From: Dehalococcoidia bacterium
GTDB lineage: Bacteria > Chloroflexota > Dehalococcoidia > GIF9 > UBA5629
NCBI GenBank assembly: GCA_041653995.1
Contig: JBAZEK010000005.1
Location: forward strand, 39,957 to 103,956
Reading direction: 5' to 3'
Length of the DNA: 64,000 nt
In this document: one piece after another, positions 33,682-42,339 of the stretch
Layout of the letters: each line of letters opens with the position of its first letter
Numbering within the stretch: the stretch's first letter is position 1
The notes under the pieces: model-generated
The model's database searches: none
Told to the model about the DNA's origin: nothing
The model's input: only the letters and a program-made list of their open reading frames with translations
Made by a program: the position numbers and the translations under genes

Positions 33682-35451
33682 CTACATCGGGAACTTCAAA
33701 TAATAGGACGCGGTATCCGTAGCCTGGGGATAGACGATATATCCGGTGAGGCCGACAAAATAAATCACGTCGGGCACCAGGGCAAGGAGCTGGCGAAGAA
33801 CAACGGCGGCGTTCTCCCCTGTGTGTACCTCGAAGCGGGGATAGGTGCCGGTGATACCGGCGCTGCGTGACACGTAAGACAGGCTGCCGCCCACGGCCTG
33901 CACGACCTTTTCGATCAAATCATAGACGGTGCAGGTGTCCGTGTACTCGTTCCAGAACACGGGGCGGTTGAAAGAATAGCGCTGCAGCAGGCCCCAGGCA
34001 TCGATGCAGCCGACGACCAGGCGGCTGACGCCGGGAGCCCGGGCGTAGGAGATACGCTCGACGGAGTATTTGCCGGCAACCGAATAAAGGTCGGCGGTGG
34101 CTCGGTAGCCGATGGAAAGCGTGAGCTGTGCGCCACGCTTCAATTTCCCCGCGGCCGACGCCGCACCGCCACCGATGCTGTTATATGTGCATCGGGAATT
34201 ATCCAGTGTCACCTCCAGTGAAGATGGGGCATGGTCTTTGACGGTTTCTTTGACGGCGATGATATCCGCAGCGGGGACGGCGTAATCCGTTCCGGCACCG
34301 GCTCCGGGAGTCGGCGGGGCCCAGGAAGAGGGGATGGCGGTACGCCAGACCTGGTTGGGCGCTGCGGCGTAAAGATAGGCGCCGTCGCAGGCCAGGGCAA
34401 GGCCGTAAGTGGCGGTGACATCCAGCGGCCAGGCACGGGACCAGTCGGAATCCTTGAACAGAGTGCCCGGCTTAAGACGGTAGAACCAGGGAGTGTTGTC
34501 TTTGGCGAAGCTGAAGACGGCTCCCAGCGAAGCGTGATAGGTAAGATAGGGATCGTCGACGCCCAGGTTATCGACCGCCCTTTGCTGCATGATGGAGCTG
34601 ACCTGCTCGTAGTAGGTGGGTACATAGCGGCCGGCACGACCGGTGCGGAACCGGCGCATATGCATGGCTGCGCTGAAGTCGACGCGGGCTTTATAGGAAT
34701 TGATGAAGGTCCAGCCGGACCAGGTACCCGCTGCGTAAGAGCCGCCATCGCCGTAGACTCCCCTGGCCAGGCGGACGTAGGAGCCGTCCAGCAGCAGGGC
34801 GAGTATATTCCAGTCGCCGTTGTAGTACATGGCCAGGGCGGATACGGCATGGTCGCCGGAGATCTGCCCGAGGCCGGTGGACCAGGTCCACGATACCCGC
34901 TTCTGTATGTAAAGCGAAGTGGGATCGTTGAAATCGGTGGCATGCACCACGGCGACGTCACCGTTGGGCTTGAAGGCGGCAGCGCAGCCGCGTTCACAGG
35001 GGCGGGTATTGTTCATGGCGGTCCATGCGCCGAATGTAGCGCCGCTGTCGGTGCTCTTCTTATAGTAGAGGTAGACACCGTCGGAACTGAAAGCGATAAC
35101 CTCCGTGCCTGCGGCGGCGATGGCGACGGGGGAGTTGGCCAGGCCACCACCCCACGAAGTCCACGACGTCCATGTATCGCCGGCGGACGGAGTGGTGACA
35201 CGCTGGTAATAGATAGTGGCGCCGGCCCTGACGCGGCAGAGGGAGCCATCGGCGGGAATGGCCACGGAGTGCAGGCCGACCGGCGTGGAATCAGTCGGGG
35301 AAGTAAGGCGCTCCCAGGTGAAATCAGACCACTGCAGGGCGGAAGCGGACACAGCGGCCGGGTGGCCGAAGGCGGCGATATCTACTTTGATCAGCGGATT
35401 ACGAGCTGGCTTACGTTGCTCGGCGATAAGGTCTGCTGAAAGGGTTCTCAT
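33682..35451 (-). CDS. Phage tail hub-like protein with beta-propeller insert
   Basis: A 589-residue protein. The start MRTLSADLIAEQRKPARNP and the region near 400-589 (SLEVTLDNSRCTYN, YDLIEKVVQAVGGSLSYVS) resemble tail hub/tail-fibre-attachment proteins of siphoviruses. Between them, residues of about 60-390 look like a sialidase-type propeller (KKSTDSGATFGAW, YYQRVTTPSAGDTW), a likely receptor- or glycan-binding insert. The protein ends just before a REP element, at TASYYLKFPM, where hub proteins usually continue. The missing part may correspond to the C-terminus of the next gene. Assignment to a virion is from fold-like features and context. Confidence 0.6.
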   Translation of the reverse strand: MRTLSADLIAEQRKPARNPLIKVDIAAFGHPAAVSASALQWSDFTWERLTSPTDSTPVGLHSVAIPADGSLCRVRAGATIYYQRVTTPSAGDTWTSWTSWGGGLANSPVAIAAAGTEVIAFSSDGVYLYYKKSTDSGATFGAWTAMNNTRPCERGCAAAFKPNGDVAVVHATDFNDPTSLYIQKRVSWTWSTGLGQISGDHAVSALAMYYNGDWNILALLLDGSYVRLARGVYGDGGSYAAGTWSGWTFINSYKARVDFSAAMHMRRFRTGRAGRYVPTYYEQVSSIMQQRAVDNLGVDDPYLTYHASLGAVFSFAKDNTPWFYRLKPGTLFKDSDWSRAWPLDVTATYGLALACDGAYLYAAAPNQVWRTAIPSSWAPPTPGAGAGTDYAVPAADIIAVKETVKDHAPSSLEVTLDNSRCTYNSIGGGAASAAGKLKRGAQLTLSIGYRATADLYSVAGKYSVERISYARAPGVSRLVVGCIDAWGLLQRYSFNRPVFWNEYTDTCTVYDLIEKVVQAVGGSLSYVSRSAGITGTYPRFEVHTGENAAVVLRQLLALVPDVIYFVGLTGYIVYPQATDTASYYLKFPM

Positions 35452-35702
35452 ACCCTTATGACCTACCCTGTGCCCAATCTACATATTTTCGGCCGGCATA
35501 ATCCTGACGCATGATGTCTAAAATGATAGTTCGTATATGCTATGGAGGCAAAGACATAATGTCGCTCTCAAAAAAGTTCAAATATATATGTCAATGTATC
35601 AGCCGGTCGCATTATACCAGCCTTATTATGTTATGCAGTTATAAGTGCCCGAGTTTACAAATTGCTAATCAAGAGAATAAAATGACCGGAGATGCCGGGT
35701 AG
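35452..35702. other. AT-rich gap between phage block and glycan locus
   Basis: Marks a sharp drop in GC content. A short open frame here has no ribosome-binding site or recognisable product. I see no att-like repeat or integrase remnant. Confidence 0.5.
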
Positions 35703-36665
35703 TTGGCTGAGAATAAAATGAACAGTGATATTGATAGTAATTCAATGGAATTCTCAATCGTAATTCCTATATTGAACGAACAAGACAACATACCTGTGCT
35801 TCATAATCGCCTCACCAGCGTAATGCAGGGATTAGGCAAAGATTACGAAATCATCTATGTAGATGATGGCAGTTCTGACAACTCATATCAGCTACTTGTC
35901 GATTTACACGGCAAGGACAACCATATCAAGATTATAAGACTTACTCGTAATTTCGGTCAGCATCCTGCAATTTTGGCCGGATTTAAGATCACAAAGGGCC
36001 GGACTGTTATAACGATAGACGCTGACCTGCAGAATCCACCGGAGGAGATACCCAAGCTTATCGATAAATTAAATGAGGGATACGATATAGTATTTGGGGT
36101 ATTCATGAAGCGCAAGCACAATCTTTTCAGGCGGGCCGGTTCGCAGTTTGCCAAATGGGTGCTCACGAGGGTAATACCCGTTGAAACGACGAGCCTGAGT
36201 GGCTTCAGGGCACTAAGGTCTTACACTGTCGATCATCTTAAGTTGTTGAACGAGACAAGCAAGTTTCTTGATGCATTACTCTGTTGGATGGGCTACAGGG
36301 TCGGGACAGTGGAAGTAGCACACGATGAGAGATTGAGCGGGAAAACCAAATACACACCATTGAAGCTAATCAGTCTCTGGCTTGATATGGTGATTTCCTT
36401 TACAGACGTTCCACTCCGGATTGCTATGCTGCTTGGCACAGTTTTTGGCATAATCGGCCTGTTGATGGCGATCGTCTATTTTATATGCTTTTTCGTATAT
36501 AGATTCACCGTGCCCGGGTTCACTACGACGATAATCCTGATAACGATCTTCGCAGGCGTTCAATTACTATGCCTGGGCATTATCGGTGAATATATTGGTA
36601 GGATGAACATTCAAACTAAGAAAAGACCTGATTACATTATCAGAGAAAAAAAGGGCTGTGAATAA
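35703..36665 (+). CDS. Polyprenyl-phosphate glycosyltransferase (GT2, ArnC/GtrB-like)
   Basis: A 320-residue GT-A enzyme with two C-terminal transmembrane helices (about 235-262 and 272-292). FSIVIPILNEQDNIP starts the fold, VDDGSSDNS and IDADLQNPPEEIP carry the nucleotide and metal-binding aspartates, and the SGFRALRSY motif lies near 165. Family members load a sugar onto undecaprenyl phosphate on the cytoplasmic side. Start is TTG at 35703 or ATG at 35718. It opens the glycan locus and its likely partners are the SMR-type flippase and GT-C transferase at the other end. Confidence 0.88.
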   Translation: MAENKMNSDIDSNSMEFSIVIPILNEQDNIPVLHNRLTSVMQGLGKDYEIIYVDDGSSDNSYQLLVDLHGKDNHIKIIRLTRNFGQHPAILAGFKITKGRTVITIDADLQNPPEEIPKLIDKLNEGYDIVFGVFMKRKHNLFRRAGSQFAKWVLTRVIPVETTSLSGFRALRSYTVDHLKLLNETSKFLDALLCWMGYRVGTVEVAHDERLSGKTKYTPLKLISLWLDMVISFTDVPLRIAMLLGTVFGIIGLLMAIVYFICFFVYRFTVPGFTTTIILITIFAGVQLLCLGIIGEYIGRMNIQTKKRPDYIIREKKGCE

Positions 36666-36706
36666 TATTAGTTGCCCCGAAAACTAAAACAACAGGAATT
36701 CAGCGC

Positions 36707-37429
36707 TTGAGCATACAGATATCTGAGTGGGATACAAAACATTTTGGCTTTACAATTGCCAAATTGTCGCCCACCCTGGAAAAATCGAATATTGAAAAAG
36801 GCATACGAGCGGCCAGGATGCGGGGTGTAAAGTTGTTAATAAGCAGATGCCCTACTCATGCATTTGGATGGATACACGAGCTTGAACGAAGAAAATTCCA
36901 ATTGATGGATACTCTCGTATATTACTCAATAGACCTCACCAAATATAAAATACCTGAGACGAAATACAGGGCAAGAGCGGCAACCGGTAAGGACAAGGAA
37001 ATTGTGAGACAGATCGCGGAGGCATCTTTTACAGGATATATATCCCACTATCACTCGGATGACAAACTTGAAAGGCGAAAATGCCGTGAGCTTTATGAGC
37101 GATGGGCAGTCAACGCTTTCAATGATAAGAAGCTGGCTAATCACATATTAGTATCAGAGATAGACAAAATAGTAGTGGCCTTCCTTATAATTAAAATTAA
37201 GGATGACGGTAATACAGGTGATGTTATTCTAACTGCTGTCAATCCAACTGCGAGGGGGAAAGGGGTATATACAGATGCTGTAGTTCATGCATCGCGCTGG
37301 GTGAAGGAGCAGGGATGCAGCAAGATTGAGACACCAACTCAAATTACTAATATTTTTGTACAGAAGGCGTGGGCAAGCATTGGGGGTAATATTGACAGGT
37401 CCTATTACACATTCCATCTCTGGATATAA
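36707..37429 (+). CDS. GNAT acetyltransferase (sugar N-acetyltransferase-like)
   Basis: A 240-residue protein. The opening ISEWDTKHFGFTIAKLSP resembles TDP-fucosamine acetyltransferase (WecD/RffC), and the GNAT acetyl-CoA motif reads VNPTARGKGVYTDAV near residues 180-194. It would acetylate an amino sugar made by the aminotransferase further downstream. The start codon is TTG with AGGA 11 nt upstream, a weak initiation context; no ATG is available nearby. Confidence 0.75.
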   Translation: MSIQISEWDTKHFGFTIAKLSPTLEKSNIEKGIRAARMRGVKLLISRCPTHAFGWIHELERRKFQLMDTLVYYSIDLTKYKIPETKYRARAATGKDKEIVRQIAEASFTGYISHYHSDDKLERRKCRELYERWAVNAFNDKKLANHILVSEIDKIVVAFLIIKIKDDGNTGDVILTAVNPTARGKGVYTDAVVHASRWVKEQGCSKIETPTQITNIFVQKAWASIGGNIDRSYYTFHLWI

Positions 37430-37494
37430 TAGGAGAATACTTACGAAGCCGGATTACGCCTATAAACAAGCTTGGACACGCAGGAGGAGTTAAT

Positions 37495-38523
37495 ATTAAG
37501 ACAATCTTAATCACAGGCGGCGCCGGTTTTATCGGCAGCAATTTTGTTAAATATATATTTGATAATTACACCGGCTGCCATATTATAGTGCTTGATGCTC
37601 TGACTTACGCCGGAAATATAGAAAACATCCCCCAAAATATCAAGAATGATAAGCGCTTTTCGTTCTGGTACGGGAACATCAGGAATGGGGAACTGGTCGG
37701 CGAGCTCGTTTCAAAGGCGGATACTGTTGTGCATTTTGCGGCCGAGTCCCATGTGGCCAGGTCAATATTCGATAACACCGTATTTTTTGAAACAGATGTA
37801 CTGGGCACTCAGGTAATCACCAATGCCGTACTCAAATACCAGGATTCGATCGAACGGTTTATCCATATCTCAACTTCCGAAGTCTACGGGACCGCCCTAT
37901 CAAGCCCTATGACAGAGGATCATCCCCTCAACCCACCCAGCCCCTATGCCGCTGCCAAGGCCGGAGCCGACAGGCTGGTATATTCTTACTGGTCAACTTA
38001 CAACATACCTGCAATTATAATCCGTCCTTTCAATATGTACGGGCCGAACCAGCACCTGGAGAAAGCCATCCCTCGATTTATTACCAGCGCCCTGCTTGAC
38101 GAACCGCTGACCATTCACGGCACCGGCGCGAATACGCGGGACTGGACATATGTAACCGATCTATGTATCGCTCTTGATAACGTACTGCAGTCGAGCATTG
38201 ATAAAGTCAGGGGCCAGGTGTTCAATATCGGTTCTGGAAAGGACGTGTCCATTAAAAAGATCGCAGCTTTAATTATTGAAAAGCTGAACAAACCGAAATC
38301 CCTGATCACTCATATCGGTGACCGACCCGGACAGGTGATCCGGCATATTGCCAGTACGGCTAAAGCAAGCGAAACAATCGGCTGGAAGCCGACGGTAGAA
38401 TTCGATGACGGCCTGGCCAGGACCATCGAATGGTACAGGCACAATCGCGATTGGTGGGTTAAACAGCTGTGGATGCGACATGTCCCCATTAAAACAAGGG
38501 ATGGCAGGATCGAATATCATTAA
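37495..38523 (+). CDS. NAD-dependent sugar epimerase/dehydratase, AUU start
   Basis: A 342-residue extended SDR. The frame extends upstream of the first conventional codon (GTG 37588) through KTILITGGAGFIGSNFVKYI, the essential NAD-binding motif. It can only begin at ATT (37495-37497), placed 7 nt after AGGAGG (37482-37487). The catalytic YAAAK motif is near residue 160. The motif STSEVYG replaces the STDEVYG of true RmlB dTDP-glucose 4,6-dehydratases, so the Asp of the Asp-Glu pair is missing. It may be a dehydratase with another substrate or a 4-epimerase. Expected role: 4-keto or epimer intermediate for the aminotransferase. Confidence 0.82.
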   Translation: MKTILITGGAGFIGSNFVKYIFDNYTGCHIIVLDALTYAGNIENIPQNIKNDKRFSFWYGNIRNGELVGELVSKADTVVHFAAESHVARSIFDNTVFFETDVLGTQVITNAVLKYQDSIERFIHISTSEVYGTALSSPMTEDHPLNPPSPYAAAKAGADRLVYSYWSTYNIPAIIIRPFNMYGPNQHLEKAIPRFITSALLDEPLTIHGTGANTRDWTYVTDLCIALDNVLQSSIDKVRGQVFNIGSGKDVSIKKIAALIIEKLNKPKSLITHIGDRPGQVIRHIASTAKASETIGWKPTVEFDDGLARTIEWYRHNRDWWVKQLWMRHVPIKTRDGRIEYH

Positions 38524-38534
38524 AGCCAGTAAAC

Positions 38535-39425
38535 ATGAATTATTATTGCCCGAAATGCAAGCAAATCCTCTTAGCCGAAGGTGCAACATATATTTGTAAT
38601 AAATGCGCCTGTAAATATTTCACGGTTGATGGATTCCCCTCGTTCATTGATCAGGATATGAGCGGGGACAGCTTCAATACAACCGCTTTTAAATTTCTCT
38701 TCGAAATGGAACAGAAGCATTTCTGGCACGTGGGGAGGAAAGAGATCATACTGGACGTCATCAGGAGGAGTATTACCTGCCCGGAAAAAATCCGCATGCT
38801 TGAAATAGGATGTGGTAATGGCAATGTCCTGGAGTTTTTAAGGCAAAATAATATTAATGCGGAAGGGTGTGATCTTTTCCTGGAAGGGCTCAAATTCTGC
38901 AGGCAGAGATCCGGCTCAGTACCCCTGTATCGAATAGACGTTCTTGCTCTGCCTTTTAAAGCGGAATATGAGGCCGTCGGGCTTTTCGATGTGCTTGAGC
39001 ACATCGAAGATGATGTTAAAGCATTATGTGAGATCCACAGGGCTTTGAGACCGGGAGGATATCTAATTTTAACGGTGCCGGCTTATCAGTCTTTATGGAG
39101 CCGCCATGATGATACATCGCATCATATAAGGCGTTACTCCAAAAAAGCCTTGATGGCAAAACTGGAACACAGTGGTTTTTCAGTATCGCGAGTGACATTT
39201 TTCATGTTCTTCCTTTTTCCATTGCTGGCTTCCATCAGGCTGATCAGTCGAATATTTAATTTTGATAAGAATAAAAATAAAGGGATAAATGGTTCTCTGG
39301 AATATAAAACTATTCCTGTTATAAACGATATATTCCTTGCACTATTAAGACTGGAGAAATATTTAATCCGTAATATGGATTTGCCGTTCGGAGTTTCGCT
39401 AATTGCAGTAGTCCGAAGAGACTAG
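38535..39425 (+). CDS. SAM-dependent methyltransferase with N-terminal zinc ribbon
   Basis: A 296-residue protein. CPKC and CNKC near residues 5-8 and 21-24 form a zinc ribbon. The class I methyltransferase core has MLEIGCGNGNVLEF near residue 90 and the acidic loop GLFDVLEHIEDD near 157. A hydrophobic segment at about 220-240 could associate it with the membrane. The gene starts 11 nt after the epimerase. It could methylate the sugar or the lipid-linked intermediate; the substrate cannot be told. Confidence 0.85.
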   Translation: MNYYCPKCKQILLAEGATYICNKCACKYFTVDGFPSFIDQDMSGDSFNTTAFKFLFEMEQKHFWHVGRKEIILDVIRRSITCPEKIRMLEIGCGNGNVLEFLRQNNINAEGCDLFLEGLKFCRQRSGSVPLYRIDVLALPFKAEYEAVGLFDVLEHIEDDVKALCEIHRALRPGGYLILTVPAYQSLWSRHDDTSHHIRRYSKKALMAKLEHSGFSVSRVTFFMFFLFPLLASIRLISRIFNFDKNKNKGINGSLEYKTIPVINDIFLALLRLEKYLIRNMDLPFGVSLIAVVRRD

Positions 39426-39455
39426 TAAATGGGCTTTTATAGTTAATTGCACAAA

Positions 39456-40646
39456 ATGAAATACACTGATTCAAAGCAAGTTTTGTCCATTCTTAAAAAG
39501 CTGGCATTCTTCGGAGTGCTATTGATAACATATTTTTTCCTCTTTTACAAAAGCATGTTCATTTGTCCAAAGAACTACATGGGGAATCTGAATGAGCATA
39601 TGAAGTTAGCAGACAGATGGGCAACCGGTGAATATTTCCTGCCCCATCCCGGATTTCACGCTTTGTCTATTGGTGTTTCAAAGCTCACAGGCCGTACACT
39701 ACAAGAATCGGGTATTGTTGTACACACTCTCTTTACGGTCCTGACCATATTCATCGTTTATAAAATTCTGGCGTCTTACCTGAAAAACAAGTATTCGGAA
39801 AACTTCATCCTGTTGATGACGGCATGCGTGTCTCTGGTAATTGCTATTTATGTTCCGAGCTTTAGTATGAACATGTACCTCGGCCAGGGAAATCCCAATA
39901 TGATCACCAGCGTAACCCTGACCGCTTTAAAGCCTTTTATGTTGCTTTGCATCATATTCTACCTCGCAATGATTAAAGCTGTGGATTCAAAATCGGGGGA
40001 GGTCATGAAATACGGGGGGCTGCTGGCCGCCGCACTTATGGTAAGTGTCCTTATGAAACCCTCATTTGCACTGGTCTTTATACCGGCTGTTGCAATACAA
40101 CTGGTGCTGACGCACACAAGAAATATTAAGTTATATACCTGTATGGCAGTGATCATACTTCCCGCCCTCGCCGTGTTAATCTGGCAATCGTATAATATGT
40201 TTATAGCGCCTGAAGTGGGGTACAAATCTGCAATTGAAATCAAACCTTTCTATATTTGGAACACGGTCACTCGAAATATTTTTATATCCATATTGCTTGC
40301 AACAGCCTTCCCTCTGATCATAACGCTACTGAATCCCAAGAAGGCTTTTAAAAATAATGGGCTGGTCATCTCCTGGATAATGGCATTAATAGGAATTGCC
40401 CAATATGCTTTTTTAGTGGAAACCACTTCGCCCTTTGCATATAATTGGATGTGGGGATACAGCCTGTCTTTGCTCCCGCTTTTTGTTTTCAGCCTGATAG
40501 AATTCCTCAGTTCTATTGACGACATGTGGCATAATGGCATCATAGTGAGAACCGGCGTAGTTGCAGCCGGTGTGATTTTTCTTCTGCACCTCGCATCCGG
40601 AGTAGGTTATTTCATAAAGCTCATGAATTGTGGCTCCTTTATCTGA
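39456..40646 (+). CDS. Polytopic membrane protein of the glycan locus
   Basis: A 396-residue protein with about ten transmembrane segments. A TTG 9 nt upstream is an alternative start; neither has a good ribosome-binding site. The first external loop (NLNEHMKLADRWATGEYFL) is placed as in GT-C enzymes, but the usual Asp/Glu pair is not certain. It may be a polymerase, ligase or GT-C transferase acting on lipid-linked sugars. I do not recognise the family. Confidence 0.65.
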   Translation: MKYTDSKQVLSILKKLAFFGVLLITYFFLFYKSMFICPKNYMGNLNEHMKLADRWATGEYFLPHPGFHALSIGVSKLTGRTLQESGIVVHTLFTVLTIFIVYKILASYLKNKYSENFILLMTACVSLVIAIYVPSFSMNMYLGQGNPNMITSVTLTALKPFMLLCIIFYLAMIKAVDSKSGEVMKYGGLLAAALMVSVLMKPSFALVFIPAVAIQLVLTHTRNIKLYTCMAVIILPALAVLIWQSYNMFIAPEVGYKSAIEIKPFYIWNTVTRNIFISILLATAFPLIITLLNPKKAFKNNGLVISWIMALIGIAQYAFLVETTSPFAYNWMWGYSLSLLPLFVFSLIEFLSSIDDMWHNGIIVRTGVVAAGVIFLLHLASGVGYFIKLMNCGSFI

Positions 40647-40782
40647 GAAGATGTAATTGACCGGGGCCAACTGGCGCCACTCACGGCTATATAGTTGAAG
40701 ATATACGCATACCGGGTCATTAATACCGGCATATAATATCTTGAGATAACGTTACAGGAAATGACGATACGGGACACCTTAT

Positions 40783-41910
40783 ATGAAAGTAGAATTTTAC
40801 CGTCACAACATTAGCCGAAAAGATATTGACAACGTGTCAAAGGTATTGAATTCCCTTTTTCTAACACATGGCAAGGTGGTGGAGGAATTTGAAAACACAT
40901 TCTCTCGATACCTTGGGTGCAAATACACGGTTGGCCTAAACAGTTGCACAGCGGCATTACACTTATCGTTACTGGCACACGGTGTGGGTAGCGGAGATGA
41001 AGTCATTACCACGCCGATGACTTTTATCGCAACTGCCAATGCTGTTCTGCATACTGGCGCCACCCCGGTATTCGTTGATGTTGAATCTGAAACCGGTAAT
41101 ATAGACGCCGACCGGATTGAAGAAGCAATAACACCCAGGACAAGGGCCGTTATTCCGGTGCACCTTTACGGCCAGATGTGCGATATGAAAAAGATCAGGA
41201 AAATCGCAGACAGGCACGGTTTAATCATCATAGAGGATGCGGCCCATTGTATTGAAGGAGTACGGGATGGAATACGCCCGGGGACGCTCGGAAACGCAGC
41301 ATGCTTCAGCTTTTACGCCACGAAAAACATAACGTCCGGCGAGGGCGGAGCGGTCAACATAAACGATAGTAGAATTGCTAAAATCATTAGAAAGCTGCGA
41401 CTGCATGGAATGAGCAAAGGGGCGTCCGACAGATATTCCAGGAAATACGAACACTGGGATATGGAGATGCTCGGCTGGAAATACAATATGAGCAACATTC
41501 AGGCCGCAATGCTATTGGGCCAAATGGAGGGAATCGAAAAAAAACTGAAGAGACGCGAGCTAATCTGTAGAAAATATGAAGAAGGCTTCAAGAATAATTC
41601 GGAAATAACCTGCCTGAAAATACTGCGGGGATCGAAGAGCGCCAGACACCTGTTTACAATACTCGTTGCCCCTGAAAAACGTGATTCAATTATGCACAAG
41701 CTTCAGCATAAGGATATCGGTGTTGCAGTCAATTACCGGGCGATACACCTGCTGAAGTATTACCGCCAAAAGTATAATTTCAAAAGAGGAATGTGCCCTG
41801 TGGCCGAGCAAATCGGGGACAGCACAATTACGCTGCCGCTTTATCCGAAATTACGTGATGATGAAATCGATTATGTTATCAAGTCCGTTAATGCGATAAC
41901 CACCACATGA
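40783..41910 (+). CDS. DegT/DnrJ/EryC1 sugar aminotransferase (ArnB/WecE-like)
   Basis: A 375-residue PLP enzyme. SCTAALHLSLLAHGVGSGDE near 60 and VIPVHLYGQMCDM near 123 are family motifs, and the Schiff-base lysine is in FYATKNITSGEGG near residue 183. It transfers an amino group to a keto sugar. With the SDR and GNAT genes of the same strand it can form an N-acetyl-amino-deoxysugar. Its TGA overlaps the ATG of the next gene (ATGA). Confidence 0.9.
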   Translation: MKVEFYRHNISRKDIDNVSKVLNSLFLTHGKVVEEFENTFSRYLGCKYTVGLNSCTAALHLSLLAHGVGSGDEVITTPMTFIATANAVLHTGATPVFVDVESETGNIDADRIEEAITPRTRAVIPVHLYGQMCDMKKIRKIADRHGLIIIEDAAHCIEGVRDGIRPGTLGNAACFSFYATKNITSGEGGAVNINDSRIAKIIRKLRLHGMSKGASDRYSRKYEHWDMEMLGWKYNMSNIQAAMLLGQMEGIEKKLKRRELICRKYEEGFKNNSEITCLKILRGSKSARHLFTILVAPEKRDSIMHKLQHKDIGVAVNYRAIHLLKYYRQKYNFKRGMCPVAEQIGDSTITLPLYPKLRDDEIDYVIKSVNAITTT

Positions 41911-42296
41911 ATCTACTCAGATATGACATGCTGCCACATATATTGATTTTAGTTACAATCATCGGCAATGTCGCCGCTCTGGTCATGGTCAAAATGGCCG
42001 TAACGGCCGCCGGACAGGCACCCAAAAATGTAAACGAATTGATACCGTTCTTCATCAGGATGATAACCAGCCTGTATACGTGGCTGGCTGTCTTCGCGGT
42101 ATTTATCGGTTTACTGGCATTCTGGTTGGTACTAACCAAAATGGAACTCAGCCGAGTCTATCCCATTATTGGGGGCCTATCCTATGTAATCGTGGCCCTT
42201 TTGGGCGTCATGATCTTCAAGGATAATATGACGCTCATTGGATGGCTGGGTGTGGTACTGGTTGTTGCGGGTGTATTTATGTTATTCCACAATTAG
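41907..42296 (+). CDS. SMR-family small membrane protein (ArnE/ArnF-like flippase subunit)
   Basis: A 129-residue protein with four transmembrane helices. The tail GWLGVVLVVAGVFMLFHN and the central VYPIIGGLSYVIVALLGVMIFKD match the EamA/SMR fold of ArnE/ArnF, which flip undecaprenyl-phosphate-aminoarabinose. A single such gene could form a homodimer. It is translationally coupled to the aminotransferase and lies before a GT-C transferase, as expected for a lipid-linked-sugar flippase. Confidence 0.82.
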   Translation: MNLLRYDMLPHILILVTIIGNVAALVMVKMAVTAAGQAPKNVNELIPFFIRMITSLYTWLAVFAVFIGLLAFWLVLTKMELSRVYPIIGGLSYVIVALLGVMIFKDNMTLIGWLGVVLVVAGVFMLFHN

Positions 42297-42339
42297 ATTA
42301 GTTAATGGCCAAGATGATATTACGCAGATCAGCATTGCA

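Noticed and set aside
34231..35439. Open frame on the plus strand (402 codons) opposite the hub gene
   Set aside because: Gly/Ala/Val-rich shadow of the minus-strand hub gene, whose product has recognisable domains.
35514..35702. 63-codon open frame before the glycan locus
   Set aside because: No ribosome-binding site, Cys/Ile-rich unlike a real small protein, lies in the AT-rich junction.
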